Origin: Mycolicibacterium sp. CBMA 247 | GTDB taxonomy: Bacteria; Actinomycetota; Actinomycetes; Mycobacteriales; Mycobacteriaceae | Assembly (NCBI RefSeq): GCF_009729095.1 | Contig: NZ_VTGX01000006.1 | Span: 62,001-126,000, forward strand | Direction of reading: 5' to 3' | Length of the DNA: 64,000 nucleotides | Shown: positions 55,473 through 64,000 of the stretch, in pieces | How the letters are laid out: every line of letters starts with the position of its first letter | Numbering within the stretch: position 1 is the stretch's first letter | Notes under the pieces: model-generated | Databases searched by the model: none | Seen by the model: the letters and a program-made list of their open reading frames with translations, nothing else | Told to the model about the DNA's origin: nothing | Program-made: the position numbers and the translations under genes

Positions 55473-56816
55473 TCAAGCCGGGTTCATTTTCCCGGCAACT
55501 GCGGCAACCCAACTCAGTTCCTCGTGGAAGATGTCGCTGTGCGCGCCCGACGGGCCGTCGTCCTTGGCCACCACGGCCGATGAATCCAGATTCAGGATCT
55601 GACCGGACTGGAACGGGTAGACCGCCCCCGTGGCGCCCAGGCTCTGGGTCTGGGAGCTGTATGCCCCGTGCGAACCCATCGCCCGCCAGCGGAACAACGG
55701 GTCATCGACGGCGGCCGCATCGTCGTCCGCGGCGGCCGAGGCCAGCGGATAGAACGTGCCAAGCGCACGGTCATGGCTGGAGAAGCAGACCGTCAGCGGG
55801 CCGTCGATGCGGTTGAGCATTCCTGCCAGCTCACCCGCGCCGTTCCGGAACGGCAGGCGCTCGGTGAAGGTGAACCGGGAGTACGCGCCCTGCAGCAGGG
55901 TGACGGCTTTGACCGGTGAGGGTTGGACATCGCTCATCCCCGCGATGGCGTAGGACACCACCCGGGCCCCGAAACTATGTCCGACCAGGTGAATCCGCAG
56001 CTCAGCGAAATCGGTATGAAGCTGATCGATGACGGGCCCCAGCCCGCGCCGGCCCACCACGCCGGCGCGATTCTTCATCTTCCAGTAGCTCAGCTGGCGC
56101 AGCGCCTCCTTTGCGCCCTGCCACAATCGGCCCGCGATATCGCCGAGGCCGGCCGCTCCCCCGCCACCGTCGTCGAATTCCACACCGGCGGCCGCCAATT
56201 CGTCAGCGAAGGTGGTGAACAGCTTCTCCGGGTCCTGGTCCGTCGCGACCATGCCCGGCCCGGCCTCCGGGCTGTCGGCTTCGCCATCGCTGAACCCGGT
56301 CTGGGTGGCGGCACTGAACTCACGCAGGGCAACGAACAGCTCCGGTAGCCGTTCGGTACTCGGCGGGGCGGCCAGCAGGCCGGCGATGGTGTCCAATTGC
56401 TCTTTGCCGTCGGGAAACATGTCCTTCAGATCGGCCAACTGCGCCGGATCGATCGTCACAGGTCCGGCCGGCACCTCGACGTCATCGCCCAGCGCGGCCG
56501 CACCCCCGGCGTCGCCTGCCGCCGGGGCGGGGAAATCGGGGATCGGCTCGTCGCGCCATAGCTCAGACGGCCACCGCAGCCCGACGAAGCCGACCGTGCG
56601 GGCCGGGTCGAGTTGCGGAGCCAACAACCCGAACCACCGGTTGTACAACGACGTCGCGGCCGCTTCGTCGTTGTTCCAGCCGTGCGAGAAGATGATCAGA
56701 TCGGTCAATCCCGCGGCTGGAATCCGGCTCTTGAGATCGGCCAGCACCGCCGGATCAGGATCGCCGTCGGCGTCGAATACCAGCCGCCAGATCCGTTCCG
56801 CCACATCATCGGTCAT
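55473..56816 (-). CDS. Large alpha/beta-hydrolase, partner of subtilase
   Basis: This 447-residue serine hydrolase has LTDLIIFSHGWNNDEAAATSLYNRW (oxyanion HGW type) near residue 45 and the nucleophile elbow LVGHSFGAR with Ser281. An acidic, Ala/Gly-rich insert (~95-225) separates them. There is no signal peptide. It is 15 bp downstream of the subtilase gene on the same strand, so the two form an operon. Related proteins are annotated only as alpha/beta hydrolases or serine peptidases; the substrate is unknown. It lies just 3 bp from the tRNA-Leu 3' end, on the opposite strand. Confidence 0.75.
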   Translation of the reverse strand: MTDDVAERIWRLVFDADGDPDPAVLADLKSRIPAAGLTDLIIFSHGWNNDEAAATSLYNRWFGLLAPQLDPARTVGFVGLRWPSELWRDEPIPDFPAPAAGDAGGAAALGDDVEVPAGPVTIDPAQLADLKDMFPDGKEQLDTIAGLLAAPPSTERLPELFVALREFSAATQTGFSDGEADSPEAGPGMVATDQDPEKLFTTFADELAAAGVEFDDGGGGAAGLGDIAGRLWQGAKEALRQLSYWKMKNRAGVVGRRGLGPVIDQLHTDFAELRIHLVGHSFGARVVSYAIAGMSDVQPSPVKAVTLLQGAYSRFTFTERLPFRNGAGELAGMLNRIDGPLTVCFSSHDRALGTFYPLASAAADDDAAAVDDPLFRWRAMGSHGAYSSQTQSLGATGAVYPFQSGQILNLDSSAVVAKDDGPSGAHSDIFHEELSWVAAVAGKMNPA

Positions 56817-56831
56817 GGGAATCCTTTCAGG

Positions 56832-58673
56832 TCATACGGATTGCATTGCGCGCATGAGGTCCACCATGCCGCTGCCCTGGAATGCCGGATCGCGGTTCAG
56901 CGAGGTCGCCGATTCGACGAAGATGCGTTTTATCGTCTCCGGCTCACTGACGAACTCACGCTGAACCGACAGGAAGGCCGCGATCGCGCCGGACACATGC
57001 GGTGCCGCCATGCTCGTCCCGCTTTCCTCGACGTACACCGGGACATCGGGTCCGACGTCGATCTGATTGGTCACCGCATCCCGGCGGCTTCCGGCCGCTG
57101 CCGAGGTGATGCGTTCGCCGGGTGCGATCAAATCGGGCTTGCGTCGCCCGTCGCCGGTGGGGCCGCGCGAGGAGAAATACGAGACGCCGAATGTGTGTGG
57201 AGAACTCCGGTGTGTCGAACCGACGGTGATCGCGCTCTCGGTATTGCCCGGGTCGTTGATCGTCATATCGGCGCTGAAGTTCACCGAGTCCTTGCTGAAC
57301 GCCGTGTTCAGCGACACGTAGCCGGAATTGCCTGCGGCCACCACCACCACGACACCCGAGCGCACAGTCTTATCGACCTCGATGCACATCGGGCTCTGCC
57401 CGCAGGCATACCATTCGGCGTCGAATTCGTAGCCCAGGCTGAGGTTCACCCCGTGTATCCGCGGCACCCGTTCGCTTCCGGCGTTGAGTTTCCGGACATA
57501 GGCCAGGGCCTGCATCACGCGGCTCACGCGGGAGGCCTGGTCCCCGGGTCCGAGCACCTTGAGGCTCACCAGCTTGGCCTTGGGCGCCATGCCCGCCAAT
57601 CGATCCGGGTCGGGGACCGTGCGCGGCGCCATGATCGGGTCACCGCCGTGCTCAGGGTCATTGAGCCGCTTCTCGACCACCACGATGTCCCCGGGCTTCT
57701 TGTCCACCAGCCCCCCTGCGATGATCCCGGCCACATGCGTGCCGTGCCCGTCGCTGTCGGTCAGCGGAGCGTCGCCCCCGGTGAAGTCATGATGCAGATC
57801 GACCACCGCCGGATCGCTCAGGGTCTGGTATGCCAGGAAGTGCGCATGCTTCTCGTCGATACCGGAATCCACCACGGCCCAGACGATTCCCTCACCGAAG
57901 CTGTCAAAGGACCGCTGGGCCGCGATGGCCTTGATGGTGGTCGAGGAGACGTCGATCTGCGGGTGCACCTCGAAGTCCGGCCAGATCCGGTAGATCGCGC
58001 GTTGCGGCCAGCTCTGCGGGACGGCGTCGGCGGACACCAGGGATTTGATCTGATCAGAGGTGAGATCCCCGACGATGTACTGATCAGCCAGCGGCACCGG
58101 CGTGCCCGCCGCGCCGACCAGTGCCCACAGCCGCTCGACCCGCTCGATCGCAGCGGCCACCGACGGCTGGTAGGCCAGGTTGAGCTCGACCATGATCGCT
58201 ATCGGGGTGTCGTTGCTCTCGCGTGCCATCGCCGTGCGCAGAGGTGATGTGACGACCCCGGCCAGGACCGGGTCACGTTTGGGGGTTTCAGGAGTCGGGG
58301 CCTGCAGTGTCGCCGAGGGGGCCGCAGCCCCCTCGTCAGGCTCGGCCACCGCCTCGGCTCGTTCCCGGGCACCCGCGACGTCGCCGAGGCCGGCCTCCGT
58401 CAATCGCACGTCTGCGCCCTTTGCCGGTTTCGGGGCGATCAGCCGCCGCCTGCGCAGTTCAGTAACAGCATCCCGAACACGGTTGTGCCAATAGGGTTTG
58501 TCGTTCTCGTACTGCCTGTCACGCTCGCTGAAACTCGACGCGAATTTGGCTGCGACGGTCTCGGTCAGCACGGACATGTCCGCAGTCGTGCCGGACTCCG
58601 CCAGATCCCCGAGCGCGCTGAGCACCCGATCCGCCCAGATATCCCCGATTGAACTCACCGCGCTCCTCGGCAT
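56832..58673 (-). CDS. S8 subtilisin-like protease with N-terminal Mrr_N-like winged helix
   Basis: In this 613-residue protein, residues ~8-100 resemble the Mrr_N winged helix (WADRVLSALGDLAE, then WHNRVRDAVTELRRRRLIAP and DVRLTEAGL). A Pro/Ala linker and a prodomain-like segment (~135-215) follow, then the subtilase domain: Asp269 (AVVDSGID), His310 (DGHGTHVAG), Asn449 (AAGNSG) and Ser554 (GTSMAAPHVSG). No signal peptide is seen, so it should act in the cytosol. The start is the ATG at 58673. The architecture (DNA-binding-type head plus protease) with a co-transcribed hydrolase is unusual; function unknown. Confidence 0.85.
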   Translation of the reverse strand: MPRSAVSSIGDIWADRVLSALGDLAESGTTADMSVLTETVAAKFASSFSERDRQYENDKPYWHNRVRDAVTELRRRRLIAPKPAKGADVRLTEAGLGDVAGARERAEAVAEPDEGAAAPSATLQAPTPETPKRDPVLAGVVTSPLRTAMARESNDTPIAIMVELNLAYQPSVAAAIERVERLWALVGAAGTPVPLADQYIVGDLTSDQIKSLVSADAVPQSWPQRAIYRIWPDFEVHPQIDVSSTTIKAIAAQRSFDSFGEGIVWAVVDSGIDEKHAHFLAYQTLSDPAVVDLHHDFTGGDAPLTDSDGHGTHVAGIIAGGLVDKKPGDIVVVEKRLNDPEHGGDPIMAPRTVPDPDRLAGMAPKAKLVSLKVLGPGDQASRVSRVMQALAYVRKLNAGSERVPRIHGVNLSLGYEFDAEWYACGQSPMCIEVDKTVRSGVVVVVAAGNSGYVSLNTAFSKDSVNFSADMTINDPGNTESAITVGSTHRSSPHTFGVSYFSSRGPTGDGRRKPDLIAPGERITSAAAGSRRDAVTNQIDVGPDVPVYVEESGTSMAAPHVSGAIAAFLSVQREFVSEPETIKRIFVESATSLNRDPAFQGSGMVDLMRAMQSV

Positions 58674-58868
58674 ACTCAGCCACCCCAGGTTTCCTGCGTC
58701 GATTGATCGTCGCTGAGCGCAGCCGCGCATACACGAGTATTCGACTACTCGAAACGCATCCGAATCTCCAAGATCGGTTCGAGTAGCCCACTACTCATGC
58801 CATTTCCGCCGGGTTGAACAACAATCGTGAACCGGAAGCACCACACTCCGGCCGGAGGGAAACAACGA

Positions 58869-60737
58869 ATGGTGACCACGGCGAGGCGGACTCCGGCGAT
58901 CATCGCCGCCGCCTGTTCCCGGGCCCGGTCGTCGACTGCCACCCTGGGTGCCCGGGTCGCCCAGCAGATCGACCAGTCTGTGGGCTGGGCCCGGCTTCCC
59001 AAGGCCATCGGCCTGGCTGTTCTGGTCGGACTGCGCCATCAGCTGCGAACATCGAATCTGTATGCCGCCGAGCCCGCACCGATCCCGCCCAGTGGGCCCG
59101 TCGACCCAGGCGACTATCTCGGCGCGCGCACCCGCGACGGGTCCTACAACGACCTCAAGGACCCGCGGATGGGTGCCGTGGGTTGCCGGTTCGGCCGTAA
59201 CGTCCCGCCCGAGTACTCCTACCCCGAATCCGCTCAGCGACTTCTCGATCCCAACCCGCGACTGATCAGCCGCACCCTGCTGACCCGCGACAGCTTTCAG
59301 CCCGCCACCACTCTGAACCTGCTGGCCGCCGCGTGGATCCAGTTCGAGGTGCACGACTGGTTCGCCCACGGGACGGTCACCACCCAGCCCTGGGTGGTGC
59401 CGCTGCGCGACGACGACCCGTGGCCCCAGCGGCCGATGCGGGTCGAGCGCACCCCACCCGACCCCCACCCGAGTCCGGTCGGCCCGCCCACCTTCATCAC
59501 TCAGGAATCGCACTGGTGGGATGCCTCCCAGATCTACGGAACCACACCGGGATTCGCCAGTGCCCTACGCTCACCAGAGGGTGGCAAGCTGCGGATCGAC
59601 GACTCCGGCCTACCGCCACCCGAGGTCGAGGCGTTGGCCGACCTCACCGGCACCGCGGGGAACTTCTGGGTCGGCCTGGCCCTGCTGCACTCACTGTTCA
59701 TGCGGGAGCACAACGCCATCTGCGAACACCTGGCGGACAGGTACCCATATCTGACCGGCCAACAGCTCTACGACAAGGCGCGCCTGGTCAATTCCGCCTT
59801 GATGGCCAAGATTCACACCGTCGACTGGACGCCGGCCATCATCGCGCACCCGACGACCGTGACAGCCATGCGGGTCAACTGGTTCGGGCTGCTCGGCGAG
59901 CGGCTGGGACGCCGCTTCGGGTGGATCAGCAGCAGTCCCCTGCTGCGCGGAATCCCCGGCTCGCCGACGACACATCACGGCGTGCCCTACTCCCTGACCG
60001 AGGAGTTCGTCGCGGTGTACCGGATGCATCCGTTGATCCCCGACGAGTTCACCTTCCGCTCGCTGGCCGACGACCACATCACCGCTCAGCACGAGCTACC
60101 GGAGCTGTCGGTGCTCAATGTGCGTGCCCGGCTGGCCGAAAGTCCGATGGCCGATCTGTTCTACTCCTTCGGGCGCGCCCATCCCGGGGCATTGTCGCTG
60201 CACAACTTCCCCCGGCACCTGCAGCACATGCATCGCGTCGACGACACACTGATCGACCTGGCCACGATCGACGTGCTCCGATCCAGGGAGCGGGGTGTGC
60301 CTCGGTACAACGAGTTCCGGAAGTTGTTCCGGCTCAAGCCGGCGAGCACGTTCGAAGAGCTGACCGGTGAGACGGAGCTGGCGGCCGAACTGCGCGAGAT
60401 CTACGACGATGTGGACCTCGTCGACCTGATGATCGGCCTGTACGCCGAACCCAAACCACCTGGATTCGGGTTCAGCGACACCGCATTCCGGGTGTTCATC
60501 CTGATGGCGACGCGGCGGCTGGAAAGCGACCGGTTCTTCACCGCCGACTTCCGTGACGAGACCTACACGTCCGCGGGCATGACCTGGGTTCGGGACAACG
60601 ACATGCGCTCGGTGTTGTTGCGCCATTTCCCCGAACTGGCACCCGCCATCGCCGGCGTGGCCAATCCGTTCGCCCCGTGGAACGCCACGTCAATGAACGC
60701 GCCGACCCCCGCCCCGACCAGAAAGGCATCCCCATGA
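58869..60737 (+). CDS. Fatty acid alpha-dioxygenase-like haem peroxidase
   Basis: This 622-residue protein clearly resembles plant alpha-dioxygenases, which use a haem/Tyr radical to make 2-hydroperoxy fatty acids. It has distal His162 (FEVHDWFAH) and WDASQIYG; AKIHTVDWT provides the carboxylate-binding His316 and Thr321. MRVNWFGLLG and PYSLTEEFVAVYRMH follow, with radical Tyr384 and proximal His387, then RERGVPRYNEFRK and RRLESDRFF with the substrate Arg. I chose the ATG at 58869 with GGAGGG upstream; a GTG at 58827 is possible. It overlaps the next gene by 4 bp (ATGA). Confidence 0.88.
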   Translation: MVTTARRTPAIIAAACSRARSSTATLGARVAQQIDQSVGWARLPKAIGLAVLVGLRHQLRTSNLYAAEPAPIPPSGPVDPGDYLGARTRDGSYNDLKDPRMGAVGCRFGRNVPPEYSYPESAQRLLDPNPRLISRTLLTRDSFQPATTLNLLAAAWIQFEVHDWFAHGTVTTQPWVVPLRDDDPWPQRPMRVERTPPDPHPSPVGPPTFITQESHWWDASQIYGTTPGFASALRSPEGGKLRIDDSGLPPPEVEALADLTGTAGNFWVGLALLHSLFMREHNAICEHLADRYPYLTGQQLYDKARLVNSALMAKIHTVDWTPAIIAHPTTVTAMRVNWFGLLGERLGRRFGWISSSPLLRGIPGSPTTHHGVPYSLTEEFVAVYRMHPLIPDEFTFRSLADDHITAQHELPELSVLNVRARLAESPMADLFYSFGRAHPGALSLHNFPRHLQHMHRVDDTLIDLATIDVLRSRERGVPRYNEFRKLFRLKPASTFEELTGETELAAELREIYDDVDLVDLMIGLYAEPKPPGFGFSDTAFRVFILMATRRLESDRFFTADFRDETYTSAGMTWVRDNDMRSVLLRHFPELAPAIAGVANPFAPWNATSMNAPTPAPTRKASP

Positions 60738-61861
60738 CCGAAGCCCTCACCGAAGCCGACGTACGTCGAATCGCCGAGTACCTCCACCCCGTCCCCTACA
60801 GCGACGACCTCGAGCAGCCCAAGGCCGGCGAGGCCGAGGTGATCGACAAGATCATCGCGGCACTGCACAAGAACAACGAACGGGCCTACAAGAAGTTCAA
60901 ACACGGGCTTCGTGACGCGCATGCCAAGAGCCACGCCATCCTGCGCGGCGAGCTGATCGTCAACCCGAATCTGCCCGAGGTACTCGCCCAGGGGATGTTC
61001 GCCGAACCGCGCAGCTACCCGGTGATCGCACGGATCTCGACCACCTCAGGGGTTCTGCGCAGCGACAAGATGCGCGGCGTGCGGGGACTCGGCATCAAAG
61101 CCATCGGCGTGCACGGTGAGCGTGCCATGGAGGACGAACCGAATGTCACACAGGACTTCGTCCTGGTCACCCATGAAGAATTCCTGTTCGCCGACGCCCA
61201 TGCGTACGTCAAGGTGGGGATGCCGACGGCCACCGCACTGGCGAAGCTGCCCGACGGCGTGCTGTGGGCCGCCAGCGAACTGCTGGGTCTGGTCCAGAAG
61301 GTGGGCTTGCACCTGCCGCCGAACCTGGCGGTGTTCGTCGCCCCCAACCGGCCCATCCTGGGCGAGACGTTCTACTCTTCCGCCCCGATCCGGTACGGCG
61401 ACTACGTGGCACGGTTCAAGTACGAACCAACCTCACCCGAGGTGAAAGCGCTTGCCGACCAGACTCTTCCGCGCAATCCCGATCAGGACGCCCACCGCGA
61501 TCTGATCATGGCGTTCTTCGAAAACAACTCCGCGGAATACACATTCAGCGTGCAACTGTGCACCGACGCTAAAACGATGCCGATCGAGAATGCCACGAAG
61601 CACTGGGACGGCAAGGCCTCCCCGTACCTGCCGGTGGCCAAAATCGTTTTTCCCCGGCAGAACCCGTACAGCGCTGTGCGCCGCGCCTACGGCGACGACG
61701 TGCTGTCCTTCAATTCGTGGCGCGGCCTGCAGGCGCACCGCCCACTGGGTTCCATCAACCGGTTGAAGCGCACGGTGTACGAGGCATCGAGCAACTTCCG
61801 GCACCTCAAGAACAACATCCAGAGGCGCGAGCCGTCCGACATCTCTGAGCTTCCGGACTGA
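60734..61861 (+). CDS. Catalase-related haemoprotein family protein
   Basis: This 375-residue protein is related to the catalase core but shorter than true catalases (~480+). AKSHAILRGEL gives the distal His region, YPVIARISTTSG and MRGVRGLGIKAIG match the catalase R-(F/I)-S strand, and NVTQDFVLVTHEEF matches the Asn segment. The place of the usual proximal R-x-F-x-Y motif reads SFNSWRGLQAHRPLG, with no obvious haem-ligand Tyr. Relatives act on organic hydroperoxides. It is translationally coupled to the alpha-dioxygenase, so 2-hydroperoxy fatty acids are plausible substrates (inference). Confidence 0.75.
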   Translation: MTEALTEADVRRIAEYLHPVPYSDDLEQPKAGEAEVIDKIIAALHKNNERAYKKFKHGLRDAHAKSHAILRGELIVNPNLPEVLAQGMFAEPRSYPVIARISTTSGVLRSDKMRGVRGLGIKAIGVHGERAMEDEPNVTQDFVLVTHEEFLFADAHAYVKVGMPTATALAKLPDGVLWAASELLGLVQKVGLHLPPNLAVFVAPNRPILGETFYSSAPIRYGDYVARFKYEPTSPEVKALADQTLPRNPDQDAHRDLIMAFFENNSAEYTFSVQLCTDAKTMPIENATKHWDGKASPYLPVAKIVFPRQNPYSAVRRAYGDDVLSFNSWRGLQAHRPLGSINRLKRTVYEASSNFRHLKNNIQRREPSDISELPD

Positions 61862-61968
61862 CGCCAACGAACGGGAAATACTTGCAATGGGAAGAACATT
61901 CGCCCCCACCGACGACAACCGTCGCCCGGTTGACCCCTTGTTCGGCAGCGTACCGGGCGTGGTGCCCC

Positions 61969-61974
61969 TAGACT
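61969..61974 (+). promoter_or_regulatory. Likely -10 element of the STAND/LuxR-type regulator gene
   Basis: TAGACT is followed by 8 bp and the ATG at 61983, again close to a leaderless arrangement. Confidence 0.4.
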
Positions 61975-61982
61975 CTGGGTTC

Positions 61983-64000
61983 ATGCCTGGTCAGTGGCAG
62001 CTGTTGGACCGGCCCGCCGAGCACGAGGCCATTCGGTCCGCCCTCAGCGGGACGGAAACCTGCGGAGTCGTCCTCGTCGGGGCCGCGGGAGTCGGCAAGA
62101 CCACGTTGGCCCGCACCGTCACCGCATCGTTGAGCCGCAAAGTGCACTGGACCGCATGCACCGAATCCTCTCGCAGCATCCCCCTCGGCGCGTTCGCCCA
62201 CTGGGTGTCGTCGTCGGGATCGCGCGATCCGATCGCCCTGATCGGATCGGCACGCGAATCGCTTGTGGCCGACGGCGACACCATCGTCGGCATCGATGAT
62301 GCGCATCTGCTGGACCAGTTGTCGGCAACACTGCTGCATCAGATCGCCGTGGAGCGTTCCGGACACGTGGTGGCCACCGTGCGCAGCGGTGAACCGGTAC
62401 CCGATGCCGTCACCTCGCTGTGGAAGGACGGCTACCTCCAGCGCTTCGAACTCAGCCCGTTCACCAAGCAGCAGAGCATCGCGCTCATCGAGACCGTGCT
62501 GGGCGGAACCCTCGAGGGCCTCAGCGCCGACGTGATGTGGGAGACCTCCGGCGGCAACCCGCTGTTCCTGCGCAACATGGTCGAGGGTGCGGTCGACGCC
62601 GGGGCACTGACCAAGGTCAACGGGGTGTGGCAGTTCCGCGGCCCCACGGTCATCCCGTCCGGGCTGGTCGAACTGCTCGACGAGCGGTTGGCGCACGCCG
62701 GTGAGGATGTCCTGCACGCGCTGAAACTGCTGGCGCTGTGCGAACCGCTGGATATCGACGCGTTGGCCGAGCTGGCCGGGGAGGACGCGGTAGACGCCGC
62801 CGAGATGCGCGGCCTGATCCGGATCGTGTCCGACGACGGCCAGATCAACGTCCGCTTCAGCCATCCGTTGTTCGGCGAGGTGGTGCGCCGTCGGGTCGGC
62901 ACCGCATCGGCCCGCAAACTGCGGGGCCGCATCGCCAAGATCCTGCACGAGCGCAACCTCGACTCCCCCGCCAGCCGAATCAAGTTGGCCGAGTTGGCCA
63001 TCGAAAGCGACCAGGGCACCGACATCGAACTGCTGATCACGGCCGCCAAGGACGCGGTGTTCCTGTCCAACCTTCCGCTCGGGGAAAAGCTGGCCCGGGC
63101 GGCATTCGACCACGGCGGTGGCCTCGGCGCGGCCGCACTGCTGTCCCGCGCGTTGCTGTGGCAGGGCCATCCGGCGCAGGCCGACAGCATTCTCGAGCAG
63201 TTCTCCCCCGCCGACCTCAACGAGATGGAGCTCGTGCAGTGGGGCGTTCCCCGGTTGTCCAACCTGTTCTGGTCCCAGGGCGACGTATCACGGGCGGATC
63301 AGGTGCTCGAACTCCTGCGGGAGCGGGTCACCCAGCCGACCCTGAGACTGATCATCGACTCGACCGGCGCGGGTATGGCCGTGCACCAGAACAAGATCGC
63401 CGAGGGACTGGAGATCGCCGAGCGGGTGTTGGCCAACCCCGAGGCGCCGCGACAGGCCGTGGATTTCGCGGCATTCGCGGCAGGCCTGTCGATGCCGCTG
63501 GTGGGCCGCGGCAACGAATTCCTGCCGATCGCCTCACGCTGCCGGGCGCAGCGCAAGACCACCGACGGCATGGTCCGGATCATGGTGTTCTACGGCGAGG
63601 TGCTGGCCCTGGCCTACACCGGGCAGTTGGAACTGGCCCAGCGGCGCGCTACCGAGTATGCCGAGTTCTCCTCGGCCGGCCAGTTCGCCGGCTGGGCCAT
63701 CGCCAAGATCATGGACGGCGTGGCCGCCACCCACAGCGGCCGCTTCCGCGATGCCATCTCATCGATCGAGCAGGCCCTGGCCGCCCTGAACGCCGAGAAC
63801 TCCCTGCCCTGGCAACTGCCCGGCCGGTTGCTGCTGGCCCGCGCATACGCCGGGGTGGGCAACCCGGGCCAGGCCGAACGGGTGCTGGAGGACGCCAAGG
63901 AACACTCCGGTGAATTCATGGCGCTGCACGAGCCACACCGGATGATCGCCAAGGCGTGGCTGGCCGCCGCCAAGGGCGGTCACCGCTCGGCCATCGACCT
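61983..64000 (+). CDS. STAND-type ATPase regulator, probably LuxR family (truncated by window end)
   Basis: The first 672 codons of an open frame continue beyond the window. The N-terminus (MPGQWQLLDRPAEHEAIRSAL) leads into Walker A GAAGVGKTT at about residue 40 and Walker B-like TIVGIDDAHLL near 100. ATSLWKDGYLQRFELSPF-like (VTSLWKDGYLQRFEL) and GGNPLFLRNMVEGAV are typical of NB-ARC/STAND ATPases of the MalT/LuxR type. The later part is TPR-like helices. A C-terminal LuxR helix-turn-helix is expected downstream but is not visible here. It is 121 bp after the catalase-related gene; whether it controls that operon is unknown. Confidence 0.85.
   Translation, partial: MPGQWQLLDRPAEHEAIRSALSGTETCGVVLVGAAGVGKTTLARTVTASLSRKVHWTACTESSRSIPLGAFAHWVSSSGSRDPIALIGSARESLVADGDTIVGIDDAHLLDQLSATLLHQIAVERSGHVVATVRSGEPVPDAVTSLWKDGYLQRFELSPFTKQQSIALIETVLGGTLEGLSADVMWETSGGNPLFLRNMVEGAVDAGALTKVNGVWQFRGPTVIPSGLVELLDERLAHAGEDVLHALKLLALCEPLDIDALAELAGEDAVDAAEMRGLIRIVSDDGQINVRFSHPLFGEVVRRRVGTASARKLRGRIAKILHERNLDSPASRIKLAELAIESDQGTDIELLITAAKDAVFLSNLPLGEKLARAAFDHGGGLGAAALLSRALLWQGHPAQADSILEQFSPADLNEMELVQWGVPRLSNLFWSQGDVSRADQVLELLRERVTQPTLRLIIDSTGAGMAVHQNKIAEGLEIAERVLANPEAPRQAVDFAAFAAGLSMPLVGRGNEFLPIASRCRAQRKTTDGMVRIMVFYGEVLALAYTGQLELAQRRATEYAEFSSAGQFAGWAIAKIMDGVAATHSGRFRDAISSIEQALAALNAENSLPWQLPGRLLLARAYAGVGNPGQAERVLEDAKEHSGEFMALHEPHRMIAKAWLAAAKGGHRSAID

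Overview
The window is a high-GC actinobacterial chromosome segment. Gene content and order match Mycobacterium, most likely a fast-growing environmental Mycolicibacterium. Evidence includes the complete Pup-proteasome set (pup, prcBA, dop, pafABC, mpa), the mycothiol gene mshC, the MTB12 antigen family, an AAC(2')-I-type acetyltransferase, and synteny with the M. tuberculosis interval around Rv2090-Rv2141c. Species assignment is inference; no 16S or other marker is present.

Layout. 0-9.4 kb: a 5'-3' exonuclease gene on the plus strand, then a minus-strand operon pafA-pafB-pafC-tatA-tatC-helY-DUF4333 gene. 9.5-11.8 kb: a baeRF-type protein and a divergent TetR/membrane-protein pair with a visible operator. 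11.8-18.5 kb: a long minus-strand array that reads ectA-ectB-ectC-ectD-dop-pup-prcB-prcA, with the ectoine/hydroxyectoine operon ending only 9 bp before dop. 18.9-23.8 kb: accessory genes (EamA exporter, LysR regulator, amidohydrolase, membrane protein, adenosine-specific kinase). 23.9-28.1 kb: mpa, two MTB12-family proteins, DUF503 and trmI. 28.1-33.6 kb: RecB-type nuclease, thioesterase, aac(2'), an ArsR/SRPBCC/flavodoxin operon, a flavin disulfide oxidoreductase and DUF4126. 33.7-46.9 kb: hisG-hisE, an unknown gene, a sugar porter, a HAD phosphatase, an NmrA-like protein, metH, PAC2, SDR, mshC and cysQ. 47-55.5 kb: the conserved block DUF2628, SCO1664-like kinase fold, DUF3090, phosphatase, uppP, lppL, pyrD, PEBP, M20 peptidase, and tRNA-Leu(GAG). 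55.5-64 kb: an accessory block beside the tRNA with an alpha/beta hydrolase, a subtilase with a winged-helix head, a plant-type fatty acid alpha-dioxygenase, a catalase-related haemoprotein and a truncated STAND/LuxR-type regulator.

Most notable points. (1) The resident actinobacterial metH appears to have been replaced in place by a complete E. coli-type metH (38660-42400); frameshifted scraps of the native gene remain on both sides. (2) An alpha-dioxygenase gene is translationally coupled to a catalase-related gene, which suggests a bacterial oxylipin pathway. Divergent to it lies a cytosolic subtilase fused to an Mrr_N-like winged helix plus an alpha/beta hydrolase, all next to a tRNA gene. 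(3) The ectoine operon is directly upstream of the pupylation/proteasome genes. (4) Several genes start with the typical mycobacterial leaderless arrangement (TANNNT, 6-8 nt, start codon).
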